Under the pieces are notes generated by a model that was not told the origin of the DNA, searched no databases, and saw only the letters and a program-made list of their open reading frames with translations. Position numbers and translations under genes: made by a program. A stretch of 64,000 bases of DNA from Bacteroidia bacterium (lineage in GTDB: Bacteria; Bacteroidota; Bacteroidia; Bacteroidales; Azobacteroidaceae), in assembly GCA_025996815.1 (NCBI GenBank), contig BNTT01000002.1:6542-70541 (forward strand). Reading direction: 5' to 3'. This document shows positions 8,122 to 16,154 of the stretch, piece by piece (positions within the stretch are counted from its first letter, which is position 1; every line of letters begins with the position of its first letter).

Positions 8122-9331
8122 TAGTTGAAGTTTTTTTTATGAGTAACTTGGGTGCCGAAGATGCCGGAGGCGTTGCGGGTGGTGCCTGACGGTTGTTGTT
8201 ATTATTATTATTATTATTGTTGTTGCGGTTACGGTTGTTGTTGTTGCGCTTATTCTTTTTCGCTCGGTCGAAGCGCGACACGCTGCCTTCCAAAATGTCT
8301 TTATACTCCCTTGGCGGCGGCGTTCCCTTGGCGGCGGCGGTGTCCAAAGTAGCCGGTTTTTGCCCATTTTGGTTCATCTGAAGCACTTCAAAGGCACGTT
8401 CTCCCGAGATTGTTACCAAATTCGCCGCAAAACGTTTGTCCGTCGAATATTGCATTATACCTTTGAAAACATCGGTTTTGAAATGATAATACGTTGCATC
8501 CAGCGTTTCCAACTGCGCTTCGTAGGGCGGAAATTGCTTGCGCGCCTCCATATAGGCATCCACCTCGAAGTTGAAACAGCATTTGAGTTTGGCGCACTGC
8601 CCCGCCAATTTTTGCGGATTGAGCGAAATATCCTGCAAGCGTGCCGCCCCCGTGCCCACCGACACGAAATTTTGCATCCAGCCCGAACAGCACAATTCGC
8701 GCCCACAGGGACCCATACCGCCGATACGCCCCGCCTCCTGACGCGCACCAATCTGTTTCATTTCGATGCGCACCCTGAAAGCCTCCGCCAAATCCTTAAT
8801 CAGTTGGCGAAAATCGACCCGCCCATCGGCGATGTAATAAAAAATTGCCTTGCCGCCATCGCCCTGATACTCCACGTCGCCGATTTTCATTTGCAACCGC
8901 AGAACTTCGGCGATTTTGCGCGCGCGAATCATCGTGTCGTGCTCCTTCGCCTTCGCCTCCTCGTATTTTTCCATATCCGCCGATTTTGCGATGCGATAGA
9001 CCCGTCGAATGTCCTCATCGGGCTTTATGCGGTTCTTTTTCATCTGCAAGAGCACCAGTTGACCGGTCAGTGTAACCGTCCCGATGTCGTGTCCGGGGGA
9101 GGCTTCCACCGCAACGACATCGCCTTTGGTCAGTTCCAGATTGTCGCTGTTGAGGTAGTAGCCCTTGCGCGTGTTTTTGAATTGCACCTCCACATAGTTG
9201 GTCGCGTTTTGCGCCTCGCTGATGTCGCCCAACCAGTCGAACGTTTCGAGTTTGCCGCACGGTTTGATGCAACTGCCGCCCCTTTTCGGGCATTTGGGGC
9301 AACTTTGCCCGTTGTATAATCTATATTCCAT
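8114..9331 (-). CDS. ricT: PSP1-domain protein RicT (YaaT family)
   Basis: The 405-residue product begins with a cysteine-rich CPKCPKRGGSCIKPC, carries the PSP1 core (about residues 40-300) with GRIGGMGPCGRELCCSGWM and GQCAKLKCCFNFEVDAYME, and ends in a low-complexity tail. RicT belongs to an Fe-S complex studied in Bacillus that affects RNase Y maturation and development. In Bacteroidota the gene is widespread beside holB and gldH, as here. The tail includes a long poly-asparagine run encoded by a trinucleotide repeat (8191-8247). The gene begins 3 bases after holB ends, so it belongs to the holB operon. Confidence 0.85.
   Translation of the reverse strand: MEYRLYNGQSCPKCPKRGGSCIKPCGKLETFDWLGDISEAQNATNYVEVQFKNTRKGYYLNSDNLELTKGDVVAVEASPGHDIGTVTLTGQLVLLQMKKNRIKPDEDIRRVYRIAKSADMEKYEEAKAKEHDTMIRARKIAEVLRLQMKIGDVEYQGDGGKAIFYYIADGRVDFRQLIKDLAEAFRVRIEMKQIGARQEAGRIGGMGPCGRELCCSGWMQNFVSVGTGAARLQDISLNPQKLAGQCAKLKCCFNFEVDAYMEARKQFPPYEAQLETLDATYYHFKTDVFKGIMQYSTDKRFAANLVTISGERAFEVLQMNQNGQKPATLDTAAAKGTPPPREYKDILEGSVSRFDRAKKNKRNNNNRNRNNNNNNNNNNNRQAPPATPPASSAPKLLIKKTSTNE
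8191..8247. repeat. GTT/ATT trinucleotide microsatellite inside ricT (poly-Asn)
   Basis: About 19 consecutive GTT and ATT triplets, broken only by a few CGG/ACG triplets. On the coding strand they give a run of Asn with scattered Arg. Length changes would stay in frame. Confidence 0.75.
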
Positions 9332-9334
9332 TGT

Positions 9335-10366
9335 TTATCTTTTTAATAATACTGCTATTTTCATTGATAAGTCGAAAAAAACCATCTTCGCATTGACGTT
9401 CGATTCGATATGTCGCTCCGCTAATTCGAGTTCGCCCACAAAGTCGAACACATTGCGCTCGTTGACGAATGTGTGAAACTTGACGGCAAAATCCGCCTCA
9501 TTTTCGTTCATATAATTGATTTGGGGCTGATTCAGAATGTTCAGGAAATTTTCCCGCACTTGCCGCTGGGCATACGCCAGAAAGGCTTTTTGCTTGTCGC
9601 GCCCCAAAGCGTGAAAGTCCTCCGACTTCGCCTTCATCCCGCGCAGGTTGTGCGACACCGAGTTGCGCATAATGGACTTGAACAATTCCAAAAACATATC
9701 TGTTTCGTCGGTCGATTGGCGCACATTTTCGTCCGAAAGCAGCGGCACAATCAGCTGCTGACACCGCGAGCGGATGGTTGTGATGATTTTGTCAGGCTCT
9801 TCCGCCACCAGCAAAAAGACCGTCTTGTCGGGCGGCTCTTCCAGCAGTTTCAGCAATTTATTGGCAGCCGCCTCCTGCATTTTTTCGGGCAGCCAGATAA
9901 TCATCACTTTATAGTCCGATTCATAACTTTTGAAATTCAATTTGCGCACAATCTCGTTGCTCTCGCGGGCATAAATAGTGCCCTGAGCATTGCCTGCCTG
10001 TATCTTTTCGAGCCAGCCACTAAGATTGGAATTGGGCGTTTTCATCAAAAACTCCCGCCATTCAGGCAAAAAATCGTCGCAAAAAGCATCGCGACTACTT
10101 ATTTTATTGATAATCGGGAACACGAAATGCAAATCGGGATGCGCCAACTTGTTGATTTTCTGACAACTCGGACACGCCCCGCAAGCATCATCCGCCGCCC
10201 GCCCGGTGCACAACAAATAGCGCGCATAAGCAACCGCCAACGGCAAAGCACCCGCGCCCTCCGGTCCCGAAAGGAGCCGGGCGTGGGGGATAACGCCCTC
10301 CTGAACGGACTGTATCAGTCGCGCCCTAAGGTCTGTATGTCCTTTTATGTCCTTGAAATATAGCAT
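9335..10366 (-). CDS. holB: DNA polymerase III subunit delta prime (clamp loader)
   Basis: The 343-residue product starts MLYFKDIKGHTDLRARLIQ and has a degenerate P-loop (LLSGPEGAGALPLA) lacking the Lys-Thr/Ser pair, as expected of delta prime. Next come the zinc-binding ACGACPSCQKI and HPDLHFVFP. A sensor-type segment (KLLKLLEEPPDKTVFLLV) and IRSRCQQL follow. Delta prime is a structural ATPase-fold subunit of the clamp loader that places the beta clamp on DNA. The ATG lies 24 bases after a reverse -7 box at 10390-10397. It leads a holB-ricT-gldH operon. Confidence 0.9.
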   Translation of the reverse strand: MLYFKDIKGHTDLRARLIQSVQEGVIPHARLLSGPEGAGALPLAVAYARYLLCTGRAADDACGACPSCQKINKLAHPDLHFVFPIINKISSRDAFCDDFLPEWREFLMKTPNSNLSGWLEKIQAGNAQGTIYARESNEIVRKLNFKSYESDYKVMIIWLPEKMQEAAANKLLKLLEEPPDKTVFLLVAEEPDKIITTIRSRCQQLIVPLLSDENVRQSTDETDMFLELFKSIMRNSVSHNLRGMKAKSEDFHALGRDKQKAFLAYAQRQVRENFLNILNQPQINYMNENEADFAVKFHTFVNERNVFDFVGELELAERHIESNVNAKMVFFDLSMKIAVLLKR

Positions 10367-10389
10367 CCGCCATTAAAATCATTAAAGGG

Positions 10390-10397
10390 CAAAGGTA
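10390..10397 (-). promoter_or_regulatory. -7 promoter box for holB-ricT-gldH
   Basis: TACCTTTG on the reverse strand, followed by CCC, 24 bases before the holB ATG. Confidence 0.7.
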
Positions 10398-10456
10398 CTA
10401 CTTTTTTTTCAAATAGCAAATTCGGGATAACCGAGGTTTGGCTAAATCTTTTTTTG

Positions 10457-10464
10457 TACCTTTG
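10457..10464 (+). promoter_or_regulatory. -7 promoter box for aspartate kinase
   Basis: TACCTTTG followed by TGCCC. It overlaps a GTG that would give a longer aspartate kinase ORF, so that GTG cannot be the start. Confidence 0.7.
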
Positions 10465-10490
10465 TGCCCAAATTTCAAAAACAAAGGACG

Positions 10491-11876
10491 ATGTTAACGG
10501 TAGAAAAAATTGGCGGCACGAGTATGTCGCAGTTTGGGGAGTGCTTGAAGAATATTGTCAAGCGCAATCGCACGGCGGAAACGATGTATAATCGTATTTT
10601 TGTGGTGTCGGCGTATAATAATGTGACGAATTGGCTGCTGGAGCACAAAAAAACGGGCGAACAGGGCGTGTATGCCCGGTTTCAAAAAAACGAGGACTAC
10701 GAAATGGTTTTGGACGAGCTGTATGAGAAGTTACTCGCTATCAATCAGGGGTTTGATGGCATCGGGTTGAATCTCTCCGAGGCAAACAGTTTCATCAAAT
10801 ACCGCATCAAGCAGGCGAAAACCTATTTGTCGTCGATGAACCAGGTGCTGACTTCCGGCTATGTCGAAAAAAGCAGTATCTACTTGGCTGTCAGAGAGAT
10901 ACTCGCCTCCATCGGCGAAGCCCACTCGGCTTGGAACTCGGTGAATATCCTCAACAACAACGGCATCAACGCCACGTTTATCGACCTCTGCGGGTTCAAC
11001 GATTCGGAAGAACTGACGATTGACGAGCGCATCCACAAGGCTTTTGAAGGCATCGACTTTGCCAAAACGCTCTGTGTGGCAACAGGTTACACGAAGGGAA
11101 CAGAGGGCATCATGCGCGCCTTCGACCGGGGCTATTCGGAGGTGACGTTCAGCAAAATCGCCGTCGAAGTGAAGGCTGCCGAGGCGATTATCCACAAGGA
11201 ATTTCACCTGTCGAGTGCCGACCCCAAACTGGTGGGCAAAGACAAATCCATCCCCGTGGGCAACACCAACTACGTCGTTGCCGACCAATTGGCGGACGTG
11301 GGCATGGAAGCCATCCACCCCAAAGCCGCGAAGCCGCTGGAACTCGCCGGCGTGAAAATCCGCATCAAAAACACCTTTGAGCCTGACCACGCGGGCACTC
11401 TGATTTCCAACGACTACATCTCCCCCACCCCAAAGGTTGAAATAGTGTCGGGCACCGACCGCGTGATTGCCTTTGAAGTGCACGACCCGCTGATGGTGGG
11501 CGAAGTGGGCTACGACCTCAAAATCATGCAGTTGATGCAAAAACACGACATCAGTTACATCCTGAAATCGACAAACGCCAACAGCATCACAATGGTGGTG
11601 TGGGACAATGCCGCCGCGCACAGGATGCTGAGCGAGATGGAAAAAACGGTGTACAGCCTCACCGTGAAGCCCGTAGCAATAGTCTGCGCGATGGGTACCA
11701 ACATCGCCTATCCGGGCTTTTTGGCGCGCGGGGCAAAGGCTCTGTTCGACGAAAACATCAACATCGAATGCTTCGGGCAGTCGCTGAAGCAGGTGAACAT
11801 GCAATTTGTAATCGCCCGCGACCGCTACGTGGATGCCGTGAAGGCACTAAACAATGCCCTTTGTGCCAATCAATAA
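10491..11876 (+). CDS. Aspartate kinase (monofunctional)
   Basis: The product of about 461 residues starts MLTVEKIGGTSM at the first ATG after the promoter box. The KIGGTSM loop binds ATP. VTGYTKGTEGIM-like sequence (CVATGYTKGTEGIMRAFDRG) and FSKIAVEVKAAEAII mark the kinase domain, and HPKAAKPLELAGVKIRIKN is the typical end of the catalytic core. The C-terminal third holds two ACT-type regulatory repeats, which in this family bind end-product amino acids. The enzyme (EC 2.7.2.4) phosphorylates aspartate in the Lys/Thr/Met/diaminopimelate pathway. No homoserine dehydrogenase is fused. Confidence 0.88.
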   Translation: MLTVEKIGGTSMSQFGECLKNIVKRNRTAETMYNRIFVVSAYNNVTNWLLEHKKTGEQGVYARFQKNEDYEMVLDELYEKLLAINQGFDGIGLNLSEANSFIKYRIKQAKTYLSSMNQVLTSGYVEKSSIYLAVREILASIGEAHSAWNSVNILNNNGINATFIDLCGFNDSEELTIDERIHKAFEGIDFAKTLCVATGYTKGTEGIMRAFDRGYSEVTFSKIAVEVKAAEAIIHKEFHLSSADPKLVGKDKSIPVGNTNYVVADQLADVGMEAIHPKAAKPLELAGVKIRIKNTFEPDHAGTLISNDYISPTPKVEIVSGTDRVIAFEVHDPLMVGEVGYDLKIMQLMQKHDISYILKSTNANSITMVVWDNAAAHRMLSEMEKTVYSLTVKPVAIVCAMGTNIAYPGFLARGAKALFDENINIECFGQSLKQVNMQFVIARDRYVDAVKALNNALCANQ

Positions 11877-11916
11877 TTTTTTTTGCATTTTTTGCTTGTC
11901 ATTCAAAAAAAATGCG

Positions 11917-11924
11917 TACCTTTG
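11917..11924 (+). promoter_or_regulatory. -7 promoter box for leader RNA 1
   Basis: TACCTTTG followed by ACGCAA. The next coding start is 300 bases away, so a long untranslated RNA is expected. Confidence 0.65.
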
Positions 11925-11930
11925 ACGCAA

Positions 11931-12172
11931 TTTTTATTAAAAGTTTTAAAATTATGAAAACATAAAAAGACATAATGTGCGAATGAGCACACTGTAAAGG
12001 ACATATACATAGCGTTTGCTATTATTCGAGATGCTGTGAAACCTCGTAAATTTCAAAAAGTATCTCCCACAATAAGTCGCGAATGCCTATGCGTTAGCAT
12101 GGGTACGACTTTTCTGGAGATACAAGGTTTTACGAGGACCACACAGCATGGAGAATCTATCCATGCTTTTTT
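11931..12172 (+). ncRNA. Structured leader RNA 1 (unassigned, paired with a similar RNA at 40.1-40.3 kb)
   Basis: This 349-base gap holds no ORF but strong pairing. Hairpin A is TGTGC/GCACA (11976-11991). Hairpin B is ATAGC/GCTAT (12009-12022). A long stem follows: ATGCTGTG (12031) with CACAGCAT (12142), CCTCGTAAA (12042) with TTTACGAGG (12129), TATCTCC (12061) with GGAGATA (12116), and AAGTCG (12074) with CGACTT (12106). The apical stem is CCTATGC/GCATGGG. GACATA occurs on both sides of hairpin A. A terminator closes the RNA. It could be an attenuating leader of the following operon or an independent small RNA. Rfam families such as 6S or Bacteroidales-1 are alternatives. Confidence 0.65.
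12145..12172 (+). terminator. Rho-independent terminator of leader RNA 1
   Basis: Stem AGCATGGA/TCCATGCT (12145-12152 with 12160-12167), 7-base loop, then a run of six T. Its first five bases also form the 3' side of the long leader stem, so the two pairings exclude each other. Confidence 0.75.
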
Positions 12173-12225
12173 AATGTCCAAAAATGAAGTTTAGAAAATA
12201 TTAATAATTTAGAAAATAAAGAAAA

Positions 12226-13518
12226 ATGAAAAAGATTTGTATTTTATCAGTCACAGCATTATTGCTGAGTGTCAGTTTTAGTGGAATGTATGCACAGACT
12301 AAAACGGCTATTGACGATGCGAAACGTGCGCAACTGAAAGCAAAAATAGCAGAAATGGAAGCGCAAGAGGAGCAGGCGGCAAAAAAAGAAGCCGAGCGGA
12401 AGGCTTTGGAAGCAGAGGCAGCCAAAGAAGCCGTCAAAGAAGCGGCTAAGCGGCAAGCACAAGCGGAGTATGAAAGCTCCGATGCCATTACTATCAAACG
12501 AAATATAAAAAGAGCGTTTGAACAATGGAGTAAAAAGGGGGAGTTTGAAAAACAGTCGGATTATGAAGAAAGAGTATCGACCAATCTCCAAGAGGTATTT
12601 GAGCAAATTTGCGTTAAAGAAATACACGCAAGAATACATTCTATTTATGAAGCACAGTGGACGAGAATATTGAAGAAAGAATCTTCTTATGATGCTGAAA
12701 CAGAAACCTTTACTGTTTCGTCTGCTTTCAACGGAATAACATGTCAGGCAACAATAAATATTCCTGTTGCAAATGCTGAACAGTTCAAAAACTATTGGTT
12801 TGATGATTTGACTAGCAAAATAGATGAGTATGATTGGTGTTTTGTTGGAAAGAGTTTGCATCCAACAAAACTAACATTAGTCGGAAATGATTACAGAGAT
12901 AAGTCGAAATATGAAGTTAATTTTCCATTGAAAAATCAATCGGTAATCACGTGTTCATTCGATGAGTTGGGGATAAATAATCCATATCTCAAAGGGTATG
13001 TTTTTAATTATTCAGAGGAAAGAGTACGGGAAAAAGAAAGACACGCGGCAAACGAAAAGAAGGAACGAGAGGAAGCCGCCACAAAAGCAGAAGAAAGAGC
13101 AAAAGCAGAAGCGCAGGAAAAAGAAAGGCAAGCGGCTGAAGATGCAAAAAAAAGAGAAGAGGCGGCAGCACTGGAATTTAACAAGATTCATTTTGCCAAT
13201 CGGGTGGACGAAGCACCTGCTTTCCCCGGCGGACATGATAAAATTTTTCCGTGGATAGAGTCGCAACTCGTGTTTCCTGCCGAGGCTGCCCAAAAAGGCT
13301 TACACGGTCAGGTAAACTTGCGATTTGTGGTTGAAAGGGACGGCTCTATTGGCGATGTTGTGGTGCTCACTTCGCCTGATGCCGGTTTTGAAAAGGAGGC
13401 TATCCGCATTATCAAAAAGATGCCACGCTGGTCGCCGGGCAAAAAAGGTGGGCAGCCTGTGCGCACATGGGTGGATGAAGTTGTTCGATTTAGACCTAAA
13501 AGAGCAAGTTCTTATTAA
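12226..13518 (+). CDS. Coiled-coil protein with C-terminal TonB domain
   Basis: The 430-residue product has a signal peptide (about residues 1-23, ending YAQ). A charged Ala/Lys/Glu coiled coil covers roughly residues 25-85. A mixed alpha/beta middle region (85-265) I do not recognise. A second Glu/Lys/Ala coiled coil lies at roughly 265-325. The end is a TonB_C domain (about 335-428) with APAFPGGHDKIFPWIESQL, GQVNLRFVVERDGSIGDVVV and MPRWSPGKKGGQPVRTW. Usual TonB proteins have an N-terminal membrane anchor. Here the signal looks cleavable, so the domain is probably used as a periplasmic module rather than for classical energy coupling. First gene of the operon after leader RNA 1. Confidence 0.75.
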   Translation: MKKICILSVTALLLSVSFSGMYAQTKTAIDDAKRAQLKAKIAEMEAQEEQAAKKEAERKALEAEAAKEAVKEAAKRQAQAEYESSDAITIKRNIKRAFEQWSKKGEFEKQSDYEERVSTNLQEVFEQICVKEIHARIHSIYEAQWTRILKKESSYDAETETFTVSSAFNGITCQATINIPVANAEQFKNYWFDDLTSKIDEYDWCFVGKSLHPTKLTLVGNDYRDKSKYEVNFPLKNQSVITCSFDELGINNPYLKGYVFNYSEERVREKERHAANEKKEREEAATKAEERAKAEAQEKERQAAEDAKKREEAAALEFNKIHFANRVDEAPAFPGGHDKIFPWIESQLVFPAEAAQKGLHGQVNLRFVVERDGSIGDVVVLTSPDAGFEKEAIRIIKKMPRWSPGKKGGQPVRTWVDEVVRFRPKRASSY

Positions 13519-13575
13519 CGTATAGGCAAGCCCTACAAAGCCGTAAGAGTAGGAAAACATAAATAAATAAAAAAT

Positions 13576-14163
13576 ATGAAAAATGTGAAATTTAGTCCTT
13601 GGGTTGGCACAAAATATGCCACAAAAGGGTACAACGGGAAGAAAATTCTCGTTCTGGGGGAAAGTCATTATGGTGGTGATTACACCAAGTCTGACCTTAC
13701 TCAGGCTGTGCTAACACACTTCTTGGATTACAAGCGAGGAACTTATCCTCATCATTCATCAATGAAATCTCCCACAACATTCGCAAATGTTTTGATTGGC
13801 AAACAGGTTGATAACGCAACCATGATTGACTTTTGGGAGTCTGTGGTTTTCTACAACTTTATTCAAAAAGTAATGCCGGACATAAAAATTCGTCCAAGTA
13901 AGGAGGATTTCAAAAACAGTTATTCTGCCTTTTTTGAAGTGCTCGAAGAGTACAAACCCGACTTGATTATTGCATGGGGCAAAGGATTATGGGATAATTT
14001 ACCTGATAATGGAATCCGAAAAGAAAATAAGAACGGCAAAAGTTTTTACTTTTATAAAGCAGGCGACAGAGAAATTCCTGCATATTGGGTATATCATCCT
14101 GCATCAAGTGCTTTTGGATATAAATACACGGAAGACTTGCAAGAAGCAATAAAATTAGCATAA
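13576..14163 (+). CDS. Hypothetical protein, possible uracil-DNA-glycosylase-fold
   Basis: The 195-residue soluble protein starts MKNVKFSPWVGTKYATKG and then has KKILVLGESHYGGDY. A central DLIIAWGKGLWDNL and a late PAYWVYHPASSAFGY complete the pattern. A glycine-rich loop after the first strand, a central hydrophobic strand and a late HPxSS-like loop recall the uracil-DNA glycosylase superfamily fold. The match is weak, and the catalytic Asp/His set of true UDGs is not clear. It lies 57 bases after the TonB_C gene in the same AT-rich operon. I would not assign an activity. Confidence 0.55.
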   Translation: MKNVKFSPWVGTKYATKGYNGKKILVLGESHYGGDYTKSDLTQAVLTHFLDYKRGTYPHHSSMKSPTTFANVLIGKQVDNATMIDFWESVVFYNFIQKVMPDIKIRPSKEDFKNSYSAFFEVLEEYKPDLIIAWGKGLWDNLPDNGIRKENKNGKSFYFYKAGDREIPAYWVYHPASSAFGYKYTEDLQEAIKLA

Positions 14164-14195
14164 ATAAAAATTATAAATTCTAAAAAATAAAAAAA

Positions 14196-14744
14196 ATGAA
14201 AACAAAATTAATGAGTTTAGTGGTATTCGCTACCACGTTAGTATCTTGTGAGGGAAGTTCTATTAGTGCTCTTCATGACTCACTTGTCGATGACTTTAAG
14301 ATGCTTGTCTTGTATCAAGAATTTCCAAAGCAGACATCATCTCTAAATGATATAGTCAAGATGAATAGGCATAGAGGAGACCCCACTTACATAAGTACAA
14401 TTAACGAAGTGTGTCTTTTCCTCGGTGATAAAGATTTAGTAGAACTAATAGATAAATTTAAAAAAGCTGATTACTACTCCCCGGAACAAGATGCTCTACG
14501 AAGGAAAATAGAATTGTTTGGGGACTTATCTAAAGAAACTTTAGGAGTGCCGATAAATCCGTTCTCTATCTCTATTTTTGAAAAATATAAATCTGCCTAT
14601 GAATCTACAGAGGTTAAGTTAGAAGAAGAGTATCAAGGAAAAACGGAATCGGGCAAAGAACTTTATATAGTGAAAGATATAATCCATAATATCAAAGCTA
14701 AAGTAATCATTGATACTGAAAATAATACATACGAAATAGAATAA
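14196..14744 (+). CDS. Hypothetical lipoprotein
   Basis: The 182-residue product has a lipoprotein signal, MKTKLMSLVVFATTLVSC (Cys18). The mature part is charged and mostly helical, with DDFKMLVLYQEFPKQTSS and a C-terminal strand-rich stretch (ELYIVKDIIHNIKAKVIID). No known family is apparent. Codons are AT-rich compared with the housekeeping genes on both sides. It is third in the 11.9-16.1 kb operon, 6 bases before the next ATG. Confidence 0.6.
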   Translation: MKTKLMSLVVFATTLVSCEGSSISALHDSLVDDFKMLVLYQEFPKQTSSLNDIVKMNRHRGDPTYISTINEVCLFLGDKDLVELIDKFKKADYYSPEQDALRRKIELFGDLSKETLGVPINPFSISIFEKYKSAYESTEVKLEEEYQGKTESGKELYIVKDIIHNIKAKVIIDTENNTYEIE

Positions 14745-14749
14745 ATATC

Positions 14750-15259
14750 ATGGAAACAACAAAGAAATGCCCCTACTGCGGGGAAGAAATCAAGATGAAA
14801 GCGATTAAATGCCGACATTGCAAAACAATGTTGGTAAACAATCCAGATGTGCCGTTGTCCGAAGAAGAAAAAATTCATGCAGGGTCTGAGGTGGAATTTA
14901 TACCGGGCGCAATTCCTCTTTTGGAAAAATTTGCATTCTTATGGATTTTTCCTAAAAAATGGACATTGGAATTATTCAAAGTAAAAGACGGCATTTTAAC
15001 TATCCGAGTTAAAAATGGCACTTTTATAGAAACGCCTCTTGCAAAAACTTCAACTACCCTCAATAAGAGCGAGTTTTATACCGATTATAAGGTAAAAACG
15101 GAGGATGGGGGAAAAATTTATTTTAGAAGTTATGGACATTTAGAAAAGGAAGATTGGGAAAAAATCTCTAAAATTCTTCACGCACAAGAAGGAGGACTCT
15201 CTAAAAAGATGGGAGTCGTGAGTAAAATATTGGGTTGGATAAGGGATTTAATAAAATAA
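14750..15259 (+). CDS. Zinc-ribbon protein with PH-like domain
   Basis: The 169-residue product begins with a zinc ribbon, CPYCGEEIKMKAIKCRHC (four Cys, residues 7-24). A beta-rich region follows (about 45-150) with WTLELFKVKDGILTIRVKNG and GGKIYFRSYGHLEKEDWEKI. This strand order plus a final helix resembles bacterial PH domains. There is no signal peptide, and the segment LLEKFAFLWIFP is at best a weak membrane contact. The Cys-ribbon/PH-like layout occurs in proteins of unknown function that sense or scaffold at membranes. The next gene, 17 bases on, also starts with a zinc ribbon. Confidence 0.6.
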   Translation: METTKKCPYCGEEIKMKAIKCRHCKTMLVNNPDVPLSEEEKIHAGSEVEFIPGAIPLLEKFAFLWIFPKKWTLELFKVKDGILTIRVKNGTFIETPLAKTSTTLNKSEFYTDYKVKTEDGGKIYFRSYGHLEKEDWEKISKILHAQEGGLSKKMGVVSKILGWIRDLIK

Positions 15260-15275
15260 AAATGTAAAAAACATT

Positions 15276-16025
15276 ATGGAAGCAAATAAAAAAATAGTGG
15301 AATGTCCGTTTTGTGCGGAAGACATTGAAGAGGGGTTAGAAATTTGTCCAATGTGCGACGAAAAACTTGTAATAAAGGAGGAATCTAAGCTCAAAAAAAT
15401 ATGGGGTGTTGCAGTCGGTATTGTGTGTCTTTTACTCTACATCGCCATTGAAGCAGGTTTATTGGATACTACGTTTGATAACTTTGGTGAGAGCGTTGGT
15501 ACTGCGTTAGAGAACCTTATAGAAACATTATCTACGTCTCAAACGGATGAATCTCAAACACCGGAAACAATTGCAACAGCAAAAACAGAGGAAACCACAA
15601 AGTATTCTGATAATGCGACGGCAGATATTGAAAGTCCCTCACTACCCTCCGGCGAATGTTACAGATGGGCACCTGCGGACGTTGATATTTGCGACACGGA
15701 GATAGAAACGGATTGTGGCATTGGGAATATATACCTTGATGAAAATGGCGTTGTCATTTTGTCGGAGGATTGCGTGGATAGTCCGACAACCTACTATATC
15801 GGAACATATTCGGCAAAAAATGAGGAATATCATTTCAGATTCACTCAATATTGTAACTCTCACAGGAAAGAAATAACCCCATTGGACGAGGATTGGCTTG
15901 TGGTTTTGGAACCTCTGAATTGCATTGATTGGGCATACAAATGGGAAAATGATAACCATATTTTTGTTTGCAAACCATTAGAAGCAACCTATTTCATCAA
16001 TGAAATCAAGCGAATCTTCAAATAA
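15276..16025 (+). CDS. Zinc-ribbon membrane protein of unknown function
   Basis: The 249-residue product starts with a zinc ribbon (CPFCAEDIEEGLEICPMC, residues 10-27). One membrane segment follows (about 43-65, IWGVAVGIVCLLLYIAIEAG). A Thr/Glu-rich linker (85-125) leads to a C-terminal domain with several Cys (CYRWAPADVDICDTEIETDC). That domain would be extracytoplasmic if the ribbon is inside. No family is recognised. Ribbon, one membrane pass and an outer domain is the layout of small membrane sensors. It is last in its operon, closed by the terminator at 16072. Confidence 0.6.
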   Translation: MEANKKIVECPFCAEDIEEGLEICPMCDEKLVIKEESKLKKIWGVAVGIVCLLLYIAIEAGLLDTTFDNFGESVGTALENLIETLSTSQTDESQTPETIATAKTEETTKYSDNATADIESPSLPSGECYRWAPADVDICDTEIETDCGIGNIYLDENGVVILSEDCVDSPTTYYIGTYSAKNEEYHFRFTQYCNSHRKEITPLDEDWLVVLEPLNCIDWAYKWENDNHIFVCKPLEATYFINEIKRIFK

Positions 16026-16071
16026 GCGACTTGTGGAGGCAAAATAAAAATTGCTGAAATATGATTTTCAA

Positions 16072-16104
16072 CCGCCCGAAAGATTGCGCTTTCGGGCGGT
16101 TTTT
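16072..16104 (+). terminator. Rho-independent terminator of the 12.2-16.0 kb operon
   Basis: Perfect 10-bp stem CCGCCCGAAA/TTTCGGGCGG, loop GATTGCGC, then TTTTT. The core CCGAAAGATTGCGCTTTCGG is repeated exactly at 34880-34899. Confidence 0.85.
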
Positions 16105-16154
16105 GCTTTGAAACCTAAAAAAATGAGGTAATGAGATGCTCTTTCTTAAAAAAG

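Noticed and set aside
8360-9319. 319-residue plus-strand open frame
   Set aside because: Antisense to ricT, with a composition typical of a shadow and no promoter or domain.
9473-10363. 296-residue plus-strand open frame
   Set aside because: Antisense to holB; no recognisable protein features.
10731-11804. 357-residue reverse-strand open frame
   Set aside because: Antisense to aspartate kinase, rich in His/Val/Phe as expected of a shadow frame.
11940-12200. Considered as a tRNA, tmRNA or ordinary 5' UTR
   Set aside because: No cloverleaf, CCA end or tag ORF; the pairing is far stronger than in a plain leader, so it is reported as a structured RNA.
14196-14744. Considered as an immunity or antitoxin protein for the neighbouring genes
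   Set aside because: The lipoprotein signal and lack of any toxin-like partner give no support.
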